In this document: positions 1 to 8,441 of the stretch, one piece after another | Layout of the letters: each line of letters opens with the position of its first letter | How positions within the stretch are numbered: the first letter of the stretch is position 1 | Assembly (NCBI GenBank): GCA_900767195.1 | Contig: CAAFYG010000145.1 | Coordinates: 1-25,364, forward strand | Direction of reading: 5' to 3' | Length of the DNA: 25,364 nucleotides | DNA from: Clostridia bacterium | GTDB lineage: Bacteria; Bacillota; Clostridia; Christensenellales; Borkfalkiaceae | Made by a program: the position numbers and the translations under genes | Notes under the pieces: generated by a model | The model's input: the letters and a program-made list of their open reading frames with translations, nothing else | Database searches by the model: none | Told to the model about the DNA's origin: nothing

Positions 1-19
1 ACGTGTGCTCTTCCGATCT
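1..19. other. Illumina TruSeq adapter remnant
   Basis: The first 19 bases, ACGTGTGCTCTTCCGATCT, are identical to the 3' end of the Illumina TruSeq read-2 (index) adapter. They are library-construction sequence left on the contig edge, not genomic DNA. They matter for annotation because the GTG at position 5 lies in the adapter and reads in frame into the first gene, so an automatic caller would give that protein a false start and five adapter-encoded residues (V/M-L-F-R-S). Confidence 0.96.
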
Positions 20-2674
20 GTTTCCTGCAAAAAAATCGACCAACCCGCGCCTGCGCCGGAACCTGCGCCCGAGCCTGCGCCTGAGCCCGAGCATACGCAT
101 ACGCCCGGCGGAGAGTGGCAGAAAAACGAAAAGCAGCATTGGAAAATCTGCACGGAAGACAACGAGAAATTAGAAGTGCAGAATCATACTTTCGGCGAAT
201 GGGAAACGGTTAAGAATGCTGATTGCACCGAAAAGGGAAGTCGGCGCAGAACGTGCACCGTGTGCGGATACGAGGAAAATCAAGAGGTAGCCGCGCTGGG
301 GCACGATTACGCGTATACCGACAACGGAGACGGAACCCACTCGGGCGTTTGCCGGCACGACGCAACGCATAAAATCGAAAAAGAGAAGCACACGCTTTCC
401 AAAGAATACGCGGGACACGACAAAGATAAACATTGGAAAACCTGTACCGTTTGCGGCGTAAAAGAAGAAAGCGCGCACGTATTTAAGCTTCAAGGCGATA
501 CGTATGCGTGCGAATGCGGCGAATCGATTGCCGTTGTCGCGAAAGATTTGTATAAAAACGAAGAAAATAAAACGACTTTCGAAATCGATCTCGGCGTAGA
601 TAAAGTAACCGCGCCGATGGAAGAACAAAAGACGAACGCGGAAAATTACACCGTGAATCTCGGCGAAAATTACGCGGACGGCAAGTTATTGTCGGTACAA
701 TTCGGTAAATTCGAAATCGAAGGCGCAACGCTGGAAAATGGCGTGCTTACGCTGCCTGCGGATACCTTTACGGCTCAGGACGCGGGCGAACAGAGCTTGA
801 TTTGCACCGTGGTATGCGGCTCCGACGTATATAAGCTTACCCTTCATCTTACGGTGGCTACGAGGGTGATTAAAAGCGTAGAAGAGTGGAGCGCGGTTTT
901 AAGAGATCCGATTTCGTTCAACGCGAAAGAAGGTAGCGGCGTATACGGGTACTTTACGCTTGCGGGAGATCTTGATTTCGAGCATGAGCCTCTTCGCGAT
1001 CCGGCGTTTCCCGAGGGAGCAAACACTTCGAGTTTTGCGTATAAGGCGAATCAGATAAACGGAAAAACAGGTTTTGTCGGAACGTTTGACGGAAGAGGAT
1101 ACGCTCTTAAGAATTTCAATACAGCCAATCCGTTCGGCTTGTTCCTGATAACCGATGATAAGAACGCGGTAAAATCTACGATTAAAAACCTTGTCGTTGA
1201 CGGGGTGTGGCACGATAACGGGGTTGTCAACGCGAATATTTTCGGGCACAGTATCGCAAGCGTTACTTTTGACAATATAATTATTAACGTTGCAAAAACT
1301 TCTCTTACCGGCAATCTTGTTTCTCCGTCGGATTCAACGAATAACGGTCGCGGATTTATATGCGGTGCTTATGCAAACAAAAATGTTTATAAAAACTTTA
1401 CCGTAAATGCAAGCGGCAATACGATTTCCTCTTTGTTTGGTTGGTGGGTGAAACGTTCGGGCGCGGCAGACGATAACGGCGCAATTATTACTTGTGAAAA
1501 CTTTGTCGTAAATGCAAGAGAAATAACTTACTGGGGTAGACTTGACGGAGACGGCGATCCCGCTATGACTCCGGCAGATTATCCGATGACGGGACTTACT
1601 TATAACAAAGACGTTATCAATGAAATTGAAATAACGAACAACGGCAAACGTTTTGTTGTTGATCTTAAAGTTGCAGATACGACAAAGACGCTTACGGAAC
1701 AGGTTGTCGGGGCCACCGGTAATATCGAAATCGCTCTCGGCGCAGATTACGGAACGCTTGTAGGCGTAAAATTCAACGGTGAAGATATCGAAGGCGCAAC
1801 CGTTGCGGATAACAAACTTATTCTTCCTGTAACGTTTTTCTCTGCCGGGGCAATAGGCGAGAGAGTCGTAGAGGTTACCATGCAGAAAGATAAAGCGGTA
1901 AATATGCTTTCCGTTAAGGTTCTCGTAGCCACCAAAGCAATAACTTCGGCTGCTGAATTCAAAGAAAGCATTACAAACAAAACCGCGACTTACGGCTATT
2001 TTGTACTCGCAAACGATATAGACTTTGAAAATAAGGCTCTTGCTTTGCCCGCATGGTACAACCCTAAAAGTTCTGCTGCGATGAACGACAACACCATATA
2101 CGGATCGTCCGCATTCTTTGCAGGGACTTTCGACGGTATGGGTTATAAAATTAAGAATTACAATACCGGTAGTGAGTCCGATGGCGGAAGATACGGTTTG
2201 TTCGGAAAAATTAAAAACGCAACCGTTAAAAACGTAATAATCGATGACGTGGTTTACACCGGCAAGCAATTCGTTGGAATATTTGCCTTTATGGCGGAAT
2301 CGGCGCGGTTCGAAAACATAACCATAAACGTAAAATCGAGTGCTTTACCCGAAAAAGATATTTCAAGCGGGCAATACGGATTTATTATCGGAAGAAAATT
2401 ACAATATGGTTCGTTTAAGGATTTGACTGTAAACGCGGCAGGTCAGGAAATATACTCGCTGTTCGGATATTGGATTAAGAGAAATCCGAATACGGGTGTT
2501 AAAGACGGCAATTATCTCACTTGTGATAATGTTGTCGTAAATGCAAAGAAAGTGCATTATTGGGGCAGAATCGACGGAGAAAAATTAGGTGATGCCGAAA
2601 AGGACGGACCTATGGACGTTGAAAATTATCCTATCAACGGAGTTACCGTAAACGTTGTAGACAGCAAGGTTTAA
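20..2674 (+). CDS. Modular surface lipoprotein, 5'-partial: Cys-pair repeats plus two Ig/beta-helix-like units
   Basis: The true start is missing because the genomic part begins at codon GTT (20-22). The first residues read V-S-C-K-K, which fits the end of a lipobox with the lipidated Cys at 26-28, so only the signal peptide is probably lost. A Pro/Ala/Glu linker (about 44-93) follows. Next comes a region of Cys-pair repeats, with C-T-V-C-G at 254-265 and 443-454 and C-E-C-G near 509-517, interspersed with W-x-x-C and G-H motifs. Two tandem units of roughly 330 residues follow, each an Ig-like sheet segment (about 586-860 and 1680-1930) and a GLUG-like beta-helix segment. The paired markers are GYFTLAGDLDF (947-979) and GYFVLANDIDF (1994-2026), and GTFDGRGY and GTFDGMGY. 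No catalytic site was recognised. A role in surface binding or adhesion is inference. The gene ends before a terminator and appears to be the last of its own transcription unit. Confidence 0.85.
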   Translation, partial: VSCKKIDQPAPAPEPAPEPAPEPEHTHTPGGEWQKNEKQHWKICTEDNEKLEVQNHTFGEWETVKNADCTEKGSRRRTCTVCGYEENQEVAALGHDYAYTDNGDGTHSGVCRHDATHKIEKEKHTLSKEYAGHDKDKHWKTCTVCGVKEESAHVFKLQGDTYACECGESIAVVAKDLYKNEENKTTFEIDLGVDKVTAPMEEQKTNAENYTVNLGENYADGKLLSVQFGKFEIEGATLENGVLTLPADTFTAQDAGEQSLICTVVCGSDVYKLTLHLTVATRVIKSVEEWSAVLRDPISFNAKEGSGVYGYFTLAGDLDFEHEPLRDPAFPEGANTSSFAYKANQINGKTGFVGTFDGRGYALKNFNTANPFGLFLITDDKNAVKSTIKNLVVDGVWHDNGVVNANIFGHSIASVTFDNIIINVAKTSLTGNLVSPSDSTNNGRGFICGAYANKNVYKNFTVNASGNTISSLFGWWVKRSGAADDNGAIITCENFVVNAREITYWGRLDGDGDPAMTPADYPMTGLTYNKDVINEIEITNNGKRFVVDLKVADTTKTLTEQVVGATGNIEIALGADYGTLVGVKFNGEDIEGATVADNKLILPVTFFSAGAIGERVVEVTMQKDKAVNMLSVKVLVATKAITSAAEFKESITNKTATYGYFVLANDIDFENKALALPAWYNPKSSAAMNDNTIYGSSAFFAGTFDGMGYKIKNYNTGSESDGGRYGLFGKIKNATVKNVIIDDVVYTGKQFVGIFAFMAESARFENITINVKSSALPEKDISSGQYGFIIGRKLQYGSFKDLTVNAAGQEIYSLFGYWIKRNPNTGVKDGNYLTCDNVVVNAKKVHYWGRIDGEKLGDAEKDGPMDVENYPINGVTVNVVDSKV
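44..93 (+). repeat. Short coding repeat for a P-A-P-E linker
   Basis: Near-perfect copies of a 12-base unit of the form CCTGCGCCNGAR encode P-A-P-E-P-A-P-E-P-A-P-E directly after the presumed lipidated cysteine. Such Pro-rich spacers commonly hold lipoprotein domains away from the membrane. The repeat lies 25 bases from the contig edge and could have helped break the assembly. Confidence 0.6.
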
Positions 2675-2694
2675 TTCAATTAAAGTCCTTATGC

Positions 2695-2731
2695 GGGCGG
2701 ACTTAATAATAAGTCCGCCCCTACTGTTTTT
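2695..2731 (+). terminator. Intrinsic terminator after the first lipoprotein gene
   Basis: A perfect 11-bp stem (2695-2705 with 2710-2720) closes a 4-base loop and is followed, after six bases, by five T residues (2727-2731). It lies 20 bases after the lipoprotein stop. It ends only 14 bases before the ATG of the GH20-like gene, leaving room for that gene's ribosome site but no promoter. The GH20-like operon therefore either depends on read-through or starts from a promoter I cannot see. The palindrome also resembles dispersed intergenic repeats of clostridial genomes. Confidence 0.7.
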
Positions 2732-2745
2732 AGAAGAGGAAAAAA

Positions 2746-4665
2746 ATGAAACTTATTTGTGCGCAGATAGATCTGGCGCGGCAAAAGGAAAATGCGGAAT
2801 ATATCAGAAAGTACATAGATTTTGCGGCAAAAAACGGCTATAATGCGATGCTTTGCTATCTTGAAAACGCGGTGCGTACCGACGAAACGCAGTATTTCGA
2901 TCATGATGACACGTATTCTCCGGAAGAAATTCGCGAAATCGTGAGTTACGGCGACGAAAAAGGCGTATCTCTGATTCCCGCTTTTGAAAATTTAGGACAT
3001 TTGGAAAAATTTTTCGCTTATCCCGAATTGGAAAATCTGAGCGAGTGCGAAAACGAACGGGAAGAAGGCAGGGGATTTTGCTCTACGCCGCGCGGAACGT
3101 GCGGTTGTACTTCCGACGAGCGCCTCTATGCGTTTTTTGAAAAATATATTGCGGAAGTATCTTCGGCGTTTACGTCGCCGTATATTCATATGGGGCTTGA
3201 CGAGCCGTTCGATTTCGCGGTGTGTCCGCGTTGCAAAAAGCGCGTCGAAAACGGCGAAAGCAAAGCGCAGATGTTTTTAAAACACGTAATGCGTTCGTAC
3301 GAACTTGTGAAAAAACTCGGAAAAACGATGTTGATGTGGGACGATTTTTTCGAGTACGCCGATGTGGTAAGAGAGCTTCCGCGCGATATCATTCTGTGCA
3401 ACTGGAATTATTATTTCGTAGGCGATCTTCCCGCGGGGCATTGGACGGGCAGAGTTAAAAAAGATTGGTTTTATCTGTACGAGAGGCTTGGTTTCAAATA
3501 TATATTCTGCGCGTATATGGGAGAATATTCTTCGGCGTACAACGTACGGACTCTTACGCGTTACGCGATGAAATATCACCCGTACGGCGCGATTGCAACG
3601 TCGTGGGAAAAAAGCGGCTCGTTTTATTTAAGCACTTATCCGATTCTGGCGGCGGCGGGGCGATTATGGTCCGGACGGATTCGGGAAAGCGAGTTTTTAA
3701 ACGTCTATTCCGAAATCACGGGCAGCAAAAAGATTGCCGAGGCATTGCTTTCCGTTCAAGCGCCGATGTATTTTACGGCATATATCGATACGGCGATGTC
3801 GGAGTGCGATTATTTCGTAAAAAGCGCGTTCAGAGAAAACCTTGCAAGCGCGACGGCACGGTTACGTGCGGCTGCTCGTGGCAACGAAACAAACGAAAAA
3901 GCGGATATTCGTAAAGATATAAGTCGTTCGTTTATGGAATTGTACGCAAGAACGCTTTCGGAAAAAGCAACGGACGAATTGTTTGAAGTATACGAAACGG
4001 GAAAGACGAGCGAAAGAGGTAAACTTGCGTTGGCGCGAGGAAAAAAACTGCTTGATTGCGCCGAACGTCTGTACCGCGAAAGCGAAATCATCGCCGGATA
4101 TCTTCTTGGAAAATATCGGAAAAACATCATTTCGCGCGGATTTATAAATAAATACGAAAATTTCTACGAACGAATAAAAGAAATACGTCTGGCATTCGAT
4201 AAGGCAGAGCAAAGCGCGGTATTGTACGGCGATTTTATGATGCACGACGGATTCGGAACGCCGAACGCGAAAATTCTGGCGGGATATGAAGACGGAACGG
4301 AAAAACTCGTTTATAGCGGCGGCATCAAGCCGAGTTATACGAGTTTCGAATGCGGGGGCGTATACACGTTTAAATTTTTGCTTTCGGGCGGAAAATCGGA
4401 ACAAAAAATAAAATATATTATTTTTTCGTCTGCCGGGGAAGGACAAACGTTTCCCGTGAATTTTCGTTATGTGGCGGACGGAAAAGAATACGTGGCGGCG
4501 CATATCGAAAAAACGGTAGGAGAAACGTATTTCGAAAACAACGTGATATATCCCGATACACGCTTTGCGATTCTCGGCAACGGAGACGGCGAAGCCCATT
4601 TCAACGATATAGGCTTAGGAAAACGTGAAAACGGCTTAAAGATTACTTTTAAGGAATTACAATGA
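2746..4665 (+). CDS. GH20-like family glycoside hydrolase (divergent beta-N-acetylhexosaminidase type)
   Basis: This is a 639-residue protein with no signal peptide, so probably cytoplasmic. It begins directly with a TIM-barrel-like segment. The strongest motif is H148-M-G-L-D152-E153, matching the Asp-Glu pair of GH20, in which Glu is the acid/base and the preceding Asp orients the substrate acetamido group. M-W-D-D near residue 200 and C-N-W-N-Y near 225 also fit barrel strands of GH20. The C-terminal part (about 500-639) looks like a beta-sandwich and is not recognised. The usual N-terminal GH20b domain is absent. Activity on N-acetylhexosaminides is the family expectation, but this lineage is divergent and the substrate is uncertain. 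The ribosome site AAGAGGA (2734-2740) lies five bases before the ATG. The stop overlaps the next start as ATGA, so the two genes are probably translationally coupled. Confidence 0.75.
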   Translation: MKLICAQIDLARQKENAEYIRKYIDFAAKNGYNAMLCYLENAVRTDETQYFDHDDTYSPEEIREIVSYGDEKGVSLIPAFENLGHLEKFFAYPELENLSECENEREEGRGFCSTPRGTCGCTSDERLYAFFEKYIAEVSSAFTSPYIHMGLDEPFDFAVCPRCKKRVENGESKAQMFLKHVMRSYELVKKLGKTMLMWDDFFEYADVVRELPRDIILCNWNYYFVGDLPAGHWTGRVKKDWFYLYERLGFKYIFCAYMGEYSSAYNVRTLTRYAMKYHPYGAIATSWEKSGSFYLSTYPILAAAGRLWSGRIRESEFLNVYSEITGSKKIAEALLSVQAPMYFTAYIDTAMSECDYFVKSAFRENLASATARLRAAARGNETNEKADIRKDISRSFMELYARTLSEKATDELFEVYETGKTSERGKLALARGKKLLDCAERLYRESEIIAGYLLGKYRKNIISRGFINKYENFYERIKEIRLAFDKAEQSAVLYGDFMMHDGFGTPNAKILAGYEDGTEKLVYSGGIKPSYTSFECGGVYTFKFLLSGGKSEQKIKYIIFSSAGEGQTFPVNFRYVADGKEYVAAHIEKTVGETYFENNVIYPDTRFAILGNGDGEAHFNDIGLGKRENGLKITFKELQ

Positions 4666-5522
4666 AAACCGAATTGTATATGTTGACAGAAACGAGCGAA
4701 TTTATGATGAGCTTCGTTATCGTTACGAAAAAAAACAACGTAATTATTATTGACGGCGGACGGCGCGAAGATATGCCGTTATTGAAAAAGTACGTGGCGG
4801 GCAGGCACGTTTCGGCGTGGATTTTAACGCACGCGCACAGCGATCACATCGACGGATTCGTGTACGAAGCGAAAAAAAACGGCTGCGCGGATTTCGATAT
4901 CGAAGGAGTGTATTATCATTTTCCCGATTACGACGAATTGATTCGAAAAACCGATGTGCCGGATCTTGCGTATTTTCGGGAGGAGCTGAACGAAATACTG
5001 CCTTCGTTTAACAACGTGAAAGAAAAATTTGCGGATAAAACGCATATCGTGCAACGGGGCGATCGGTTAGTCGTGGACGAGGTAAACGTCGAGTTTCTAT
5101 ATGCTTACCGCGATGGGCTTTACGCGAATTTAATGAACGACGCGTCGCTTGTGTTCCGGTTATCCGGAGAAAAAAAGTCCGTGTTGTTTTTAGGCGACTT
5201 AGGACCTGACGGCGGAGATCGGCTGTTCAGAGAAAGCAAAGATAAACTGCAAGCGGATTATTGTCAGATGGCGCATCACGGGCATATGAACGTATCGATG
5301 GAAGTGTACGCGAAAATCAAGCCGAAAGCATGTTTCTGGTGTGCGCCGAAATGGCTTTACGAAGAAGAGGAAGTACCGGAATATCTTACCGACGCAGACT
5401 ACTTGGAACGGGCGGGCAGATTGCGGATGTATGGTACAGCGCTAACGAGAGAATGGATGAAACTTCTGGGCGTGAAAAAACATTACGTCAGCGGGTTTGG
5501 TACATGCAAAACGGAAATATAA
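4662..5522 (+). CDS. MBL-fold metallo-hydrolase (ComEC C-terminal-domain-like)
   Basis: This 286-residue protein has the metallo-beta-lactamase metal motif H57-A-H59-S-D61-H62, preceded by a strand with I-I-I-D-G-G. Further candidate ligands are D179 in F-L-G-D and H205/H206 in M-A-H-H-G-H. The last motif resembles the MBL domain at the C-terminus of ComEC/Rec2 proteins, but the competence-type membrane domain is absent. No signal peptide or membrane segment is seen, so it should be soluble and cytoplasmic. It overlaps the GH20-like gene by ATGA and is followed 12 bases later by the GH78 gene. Its reaction is unknown. Hydrolysis of a phosphoester, lactone or ester arising during sugar breakdown is possible, but the sequence does not decide between them. 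Confidence 0.8.
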   Translation: MKTELYMLTETSEFMMSFVIVTKKNNVIIIDGGRREDMPLLKKYVAGRHVSAWILTHAHSDHIDGFVYEAKKNGCADFDIEGVYYHFPDYDELIRKTDVPDLAYFREELNEILPSFNNVKEKFADKTHIVQRGDRLVVDEVNVEFLYAYRDGLYANLMNDASLVFRLSGEKKSVLFLGDLGPDGGDRLFRESKDKLQADYCQMAHHGHMNVSMEVYAKIKPKACFWCAPKWLYEEEEVPEYLTDADYLERAGRLRMYGTALTREWMKLLGVKKHYVSGFGTCKTEI

Positions 5523-5534
5523 GGAAAACGAAAG

Positions 5535-7439
5535 ATGTTTGAAAAAGCTAAATGGATAGTAAACGGCGGCGCGCAAGGCGAGGATACGTACACGGAATAC
5601 GTCTTTCGCATCCCCTCGAACGGAAAAGAAATTCAATTATACGTTTCGTGCGACGGTGTATTCGCGGCATTTAAAAACGATGAAATTGTTCCCGTGGCTT
5701 TTTCGGCGTGCGCGGATATGCCGGAATATAAGTTGTATGATTGTTTCGACTTAAGCGGCAAGGTGCAAAAAGGCGACGAGATCAGGTTACAGGTGTGGCA
5801 CGAAGGAGTAAATACGGCAAACTATATCGCCGCGCCCGCGGGAATGATCTGCGAATTGCATATAGACGGAGCCGTCGTTTTATGCAGCAACGAAACGATG
5901 CAAAGCCGCGCAATGAACGAATATAAAAGCGGTTATAAAAAGCAGATCTCCCCGCAACTCGGTTTTTCGTATTTTTACGACGCAACAAAAGCGGACGGCG
6001 CAAAAATTTACGAAAGCAGCGTTTCCGGAAAAGCTCCCGCGGAGTTTTATCCGAGAAATATCGAAAATCAACGTTTAAAAGAATGGATTAAGGGAAAGCA
6101 GATAAAAAGCGGACGCTCCGTCCTTCTGGATTTAGGCAGAGAAACGACCGGTTTTTTATATCTGGATATCGATTGCAAAAAATCAGGAACGCTCACCGTT
6201 GCTTATGGCGAACATATACTTGACGGGGGCGTGCGTCGTAAAATCGGCGATTGTGATTTTTCGGTCGAATATCGCGCGAAAAAAGGCAAAAACAAATACG
6301 CGAATTTTTTTCGCCGGTTGGGGTGCCGTTATCTGGAGATTTTTGCCGATTCCGACGTGATAGAAAACGTAAATGCCGCGGGAATATATTCCGCAGGCTA
6401 TCCCGTTGTCAGGGAAAACGCAGATTACGGCGACGAGACGATCAATCGAATTAACGCCGTGTGCGTGGATACGCTGGAACTGTGCATGCACGAACATTAC
6501 GAAGATTGTCCGTGGCGGGAACAAGGAATGTATTGTTTCGACGGGCGAAATCAGGCTCTTTGCGGATACTATGCGTTTCGCGGCGGCAACGCGGCGTATG
6601 CCCGGGCGAATCTTTTATTGATAAGTCATTCCGTCGGGCGCGACGGGTTGCTAAACGTATGCGCTACGGGCGGTACGAATTGTCCGATTCCGTTTTTTTC
6701 TCTCGCTTATTTTTTGGCTGTTGAAGAATACGTTTTGCATACGGGCGATAAAACGTTGCTTATCGAAGTAAAACCTGCGATGGATAAAATTTACTCCACG
6801 TTTCGAAATCGCATGGACAAAAACGGATTGATCGCGCGATTTCCCGCGCCGTTCTGGAATTTTTACGAATGGAGCAGCGGAAACGATCACTATGATTCCG
6901 ATCTCGGAAAGGATAAAAACAAACCGAAAGAAAAAGAGTATCATTGCGCTTTGAATTGCGCTTTCGTTCTTGCCCGGAAGGCGTATTGCAAATTATTCGG
7001 ACTCGCGGAAAACGGCATAAACAAAACCGTTAAAGCGATTACCGATACCTTTGAATGCGCAGACGGCAGTTTTCGGCTTACGGACAAAACCGACGAAACG
7101 GGCTGTCTTGTATCCGCGCTCGCGGTGCTTGCCGGCGCGGCGTCGAAAGAAAAAAGTACAGCCGAGGCGATTGTCGGCTGCATGAAAAAAGAAAACCGAA
7201 TGATTGCGGCGACTCTTTCTTCGAAAGGATTCGTATACGACGCTCTTTTAAAAGCCGACCGTTCTTACGGGAATTTTATTTTAGACGACATCGTACGCAC
7301 GTACCGACCGATGCTTGACGCCGGCGCGACAAGTTTTTGGGAAACGGAGATCGGTGCAGACGATTTCGGCGGCATAGGCAGTTTGTGCCACGGTTGGAGC
7401 GCGATGCCTGTTTATTATTTTGCAAAATTAAAAAAATAA
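5535..7439 (+). CDS. GH78-type alpha-L-rhamnosidase, short divergent form
   Basis: This 634-residue protein lacks a signal peptide and is probably cytoplasmic. The N-terminal third is beta-rich, with the G-R-E-T-T-G-F-L segment common to GH78 just before the helical barrel. The central motif D324-C-P-W-R328-E329-Q-G-M-Y-C-F-D336 aligns without gaps to the GH78 signature D-C-P-x-R-(D/E)-E/R-x-G-(W/Y)-x-G-D. A second conserved acid appears as F-W-E603 near the end, followed by C-H-G-W-S, as in other GH78 enzymes. The family removes terminal alpha-L-rhamnose. The protein is shorter than many GH78 enzymes and the signature is altered at several positions, so another uronate or deoxysugar substrate cannot be excluded. 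It is the last gene of a three-gene set and ends at a bidirectional terminator. Confidence 0.82.
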   Translation: MFEKAKWIVNGGAQGEDTYTEYVFRIPSNGKEIQLYVSCDGVFAAFKNDEIVPVAFSACADMPEYKLYDCFDLSGKVQKGDEIRLQVWHEGVNTANYIAAPAGMICELHIDGAVVLCSNETMQSRAMNEYKSGYKKQISPQLGFSYFYDATKADGAKIYESSVSGKAPAEFYPRNIENQRLKEWIKGKQIKSGRSVLLDLGRETTGFLYLDIDCKKSGTLTVAYGEHILDGGVRRKIGDCDFSVEYRAKKGKNKYANFFRRLGCRYLEIFADSDVIENVNAAGIYSAGYPVVRENADYGDETINRINAVCVDTLELCMHEHYEDCPWREQGMYCFDGRNQALCGYYAFRGGNAAYARANLLLISHSVGRDGLLNVCATGGTNCPIPFFSLAYFLAVEEYVLHTGDKTLLIEVKPAMDKIYSTFRNRMDKNGLIARFPAPFWNFYEWSSGNDHYDSDLGKDKNKPKEKEYHCALNCAFVLARKAYCKLFGLAENGINKTVKAITDTFECADGSFRLTDKTDETGCLVSALAVLAGAASKEKSTAEAIVGCMKKENRMIAATLSSKGFVYDALLKADRSYGNFILDDIVRTYRPMLDAGATSFWETEIGADDFGGIGSLCHGWSAMPVYYFAKLKK

Positions 7440-7450
7440 GACGGAACAAA

Positions 7451-7485
7451 AAAAGACGAGCGGCAAAAAGCGCCGCTCGTCTTTT
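7451..7485. terminator. Bidirectional intrinsic terminator between GH78 and AraC genes
   Basis: A 10-bp GC-rich stem (7455-7464 with 7472-7481) encloses a 7-base loop and is flanked by AAAA on the left and TTTT on the right, giving a U-tract whichever strand is read. It sits between the convergent GH78 and AraC genes and overlaps the AraC stop codon (7484-7486), so it can end both transcripts. Confidence 0.9.
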
Positions 7486-8314
7486 ACTTTTTAAGATTTT
7501 GCGTTTTGTGTTCGCCGGGAAACGTGGCAGACGAAATTTGTCGGTATTGTAAAGGCGATAAGCCGGTACATTTTTTAAAATACGAAGAAAAATGAGAATA
7601 AGTGGAAAAGCCGAGCGTTTCCGATATTGTTTGCAGCGTTTGCTCGGAACACTTGATCGCGGTAATGGCGTAATCTAATTTTTTCTTGCTGAAATATTTC
7701 CCTACGCTCATTCCGAGATTCTGTAAAAAGAGTTTGTTGAGCTGCGTATATGAATATCCCGTTTCCCAAATGAGCCGAGTGAGCGGTACGGAAAGATTTT
7801 TTACGTCTTCCAGCAAATGCAAAAAATCTTTTACGGCGTTGTGGCAATTTTTAATCCGGGCGCCTTGTTGACTCGTAAGAATTTCGCGTACCAGATAACA
7901 GGTAAGAATATGTAAAAATTCGTAATACTCTGCGGGCGGAGAAAGCAGAATTTTATTCGTTAATTGTACGATTTCCAATGCGTGATCCCCGGGAATTTTA
8001 TATTTTTCGTAACGATAGAACGATTTGTTTCGGAGCGTGGGGGAGATCCAGTCAAGAAGTTTTTCGAAGTGAGACGTAGTGATGCTTAAGCTGATATAAA
8101 TCGAATCGTCCGTATTTTTATTCAAAGAATGGCAATCGGAAGGGGTTAAAAAACATAGCGTGTTTTTCGTTAAAATTTCAACGTCGTCATTGATTTTGTG
8201 CAGAATTTCTCCGCTCATCACAAATATAAATTCGTACGCGCCTTTATGATCGTGCATAACGGGGTAACCGTTGTGCTGAATGTGAAAGCTGAAATAATTA
8301 AACGTTACAGGCAT
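7484..8314 (-). CDS. AraC-family transcriptional regulator
   Basis: This 276-residue protein has an N-terminal cupin-like sensor domain (about 1-150), including H21-x-H23 and the E-F-I-F-V-M-S-G-E strand typical of sugar-sensing AraC regulators. A C-terminal double helix-turn-helix follows (about 175-265), ending in G-F-S-T-Y-S-H-F-S-S-Y-F-K-K and G-L-S-P-L-Q-Y-R, the AraC/XylS signature. The start is well supported by AGGAGGA, read on the minus strand at 8323-8329, eight bases before the ATG. The gene is divergent from the transporter operon and convergent with the GH78 gene. It is the obvious candidate activator of both sugar-use units, in response to an imported sugar. The ligand and operator are not visible. 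Confidence 0.93.
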   Translation of the reverse strand: MPVTFNYFSFHIQHNGYPVMHDHKGAYEFIFVMSGEILHKINDDVEILTKNTLCFLTPSDCHSLNKNTDDSIYISLSITTSHFEKLLDWISPTLRNKSFYRYEKYKIPGDHALEIVQLTNKILLSPPAEYYEFLHILTCYLVREILTSQQGARIKNCHNAVKDFLHLLEDVKNLSVPLTRLIWETGYSYTQLNKLFLQNLGMSVGKYFSKKKLDYAITAIKCSEQTLQTISETLGFSTYSHFSSYFKKCTGLSPLQYRQISSATFPGEHKTQNLKK

Positions 8315-8334
8315 ATTTCATCTCCTCCTATTTC

Positions 8335-8363
8335 ACTATATCATAAATCACCCTAAAAGTAAA
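8335..8363 (-). promoter_or_regulatory. Possible promoter of the AraC gene
   Basis: Read on the minus strand, TTTACT (8363-8358) and TATAGT (8340-8335) are separated by 17 bases. The -10 differs from consensus at one base and the -35 at two. The predicted transcript would start almost at the ribosome site, leaving a very short leader, so this assignment is weak. Confidence 0.3.
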
Positions 8364-8412
8364 TCATTTTTTCAAAATAATAGAAATTCGTAAAAAAAAA
8401 TAAAAATGGGTA

Positions 8413-8441
8413 TGGACAAAGCGGCGTGTGTGTATTATAAT
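8413..8441 (+). promoter_or_regulatory. SigmaA-type promoter of the transporter operon
   Basis: TGGACA (8413-8418) and a perfect TATAAT (8436-8441) are separated by exactly 17 bases. They lie about 55 bases before the solute-binding protein start, in the divergent region shared with the AraC gene. This is the only near-consensus promoter I found in the window, and it probably drives the operon that runs to the right edge. The AT-rich stretch just upstream (about 8360-8410) is the likely place for AraC operators, though no clear repeat stands out. Confidence 0.75.

Noticed and set aside
1334..2269. Minus-strand open frame of 311 codons opposite the first lipoprotein gene
   Set aside because: It has no recognisable domain, no ribosome site, and a composition expected from the complement of a beta-rich gene. 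It is a shadow of the plus-strand gene.
3862..4599. Minus-strand open frame of 245 codons opposite the GH20-like gene
   Set aside because: Its composition is Phe/Arg-rich as expected from the antisense of Glu/Lys codons, with no family resemblance. Considered a shadow.
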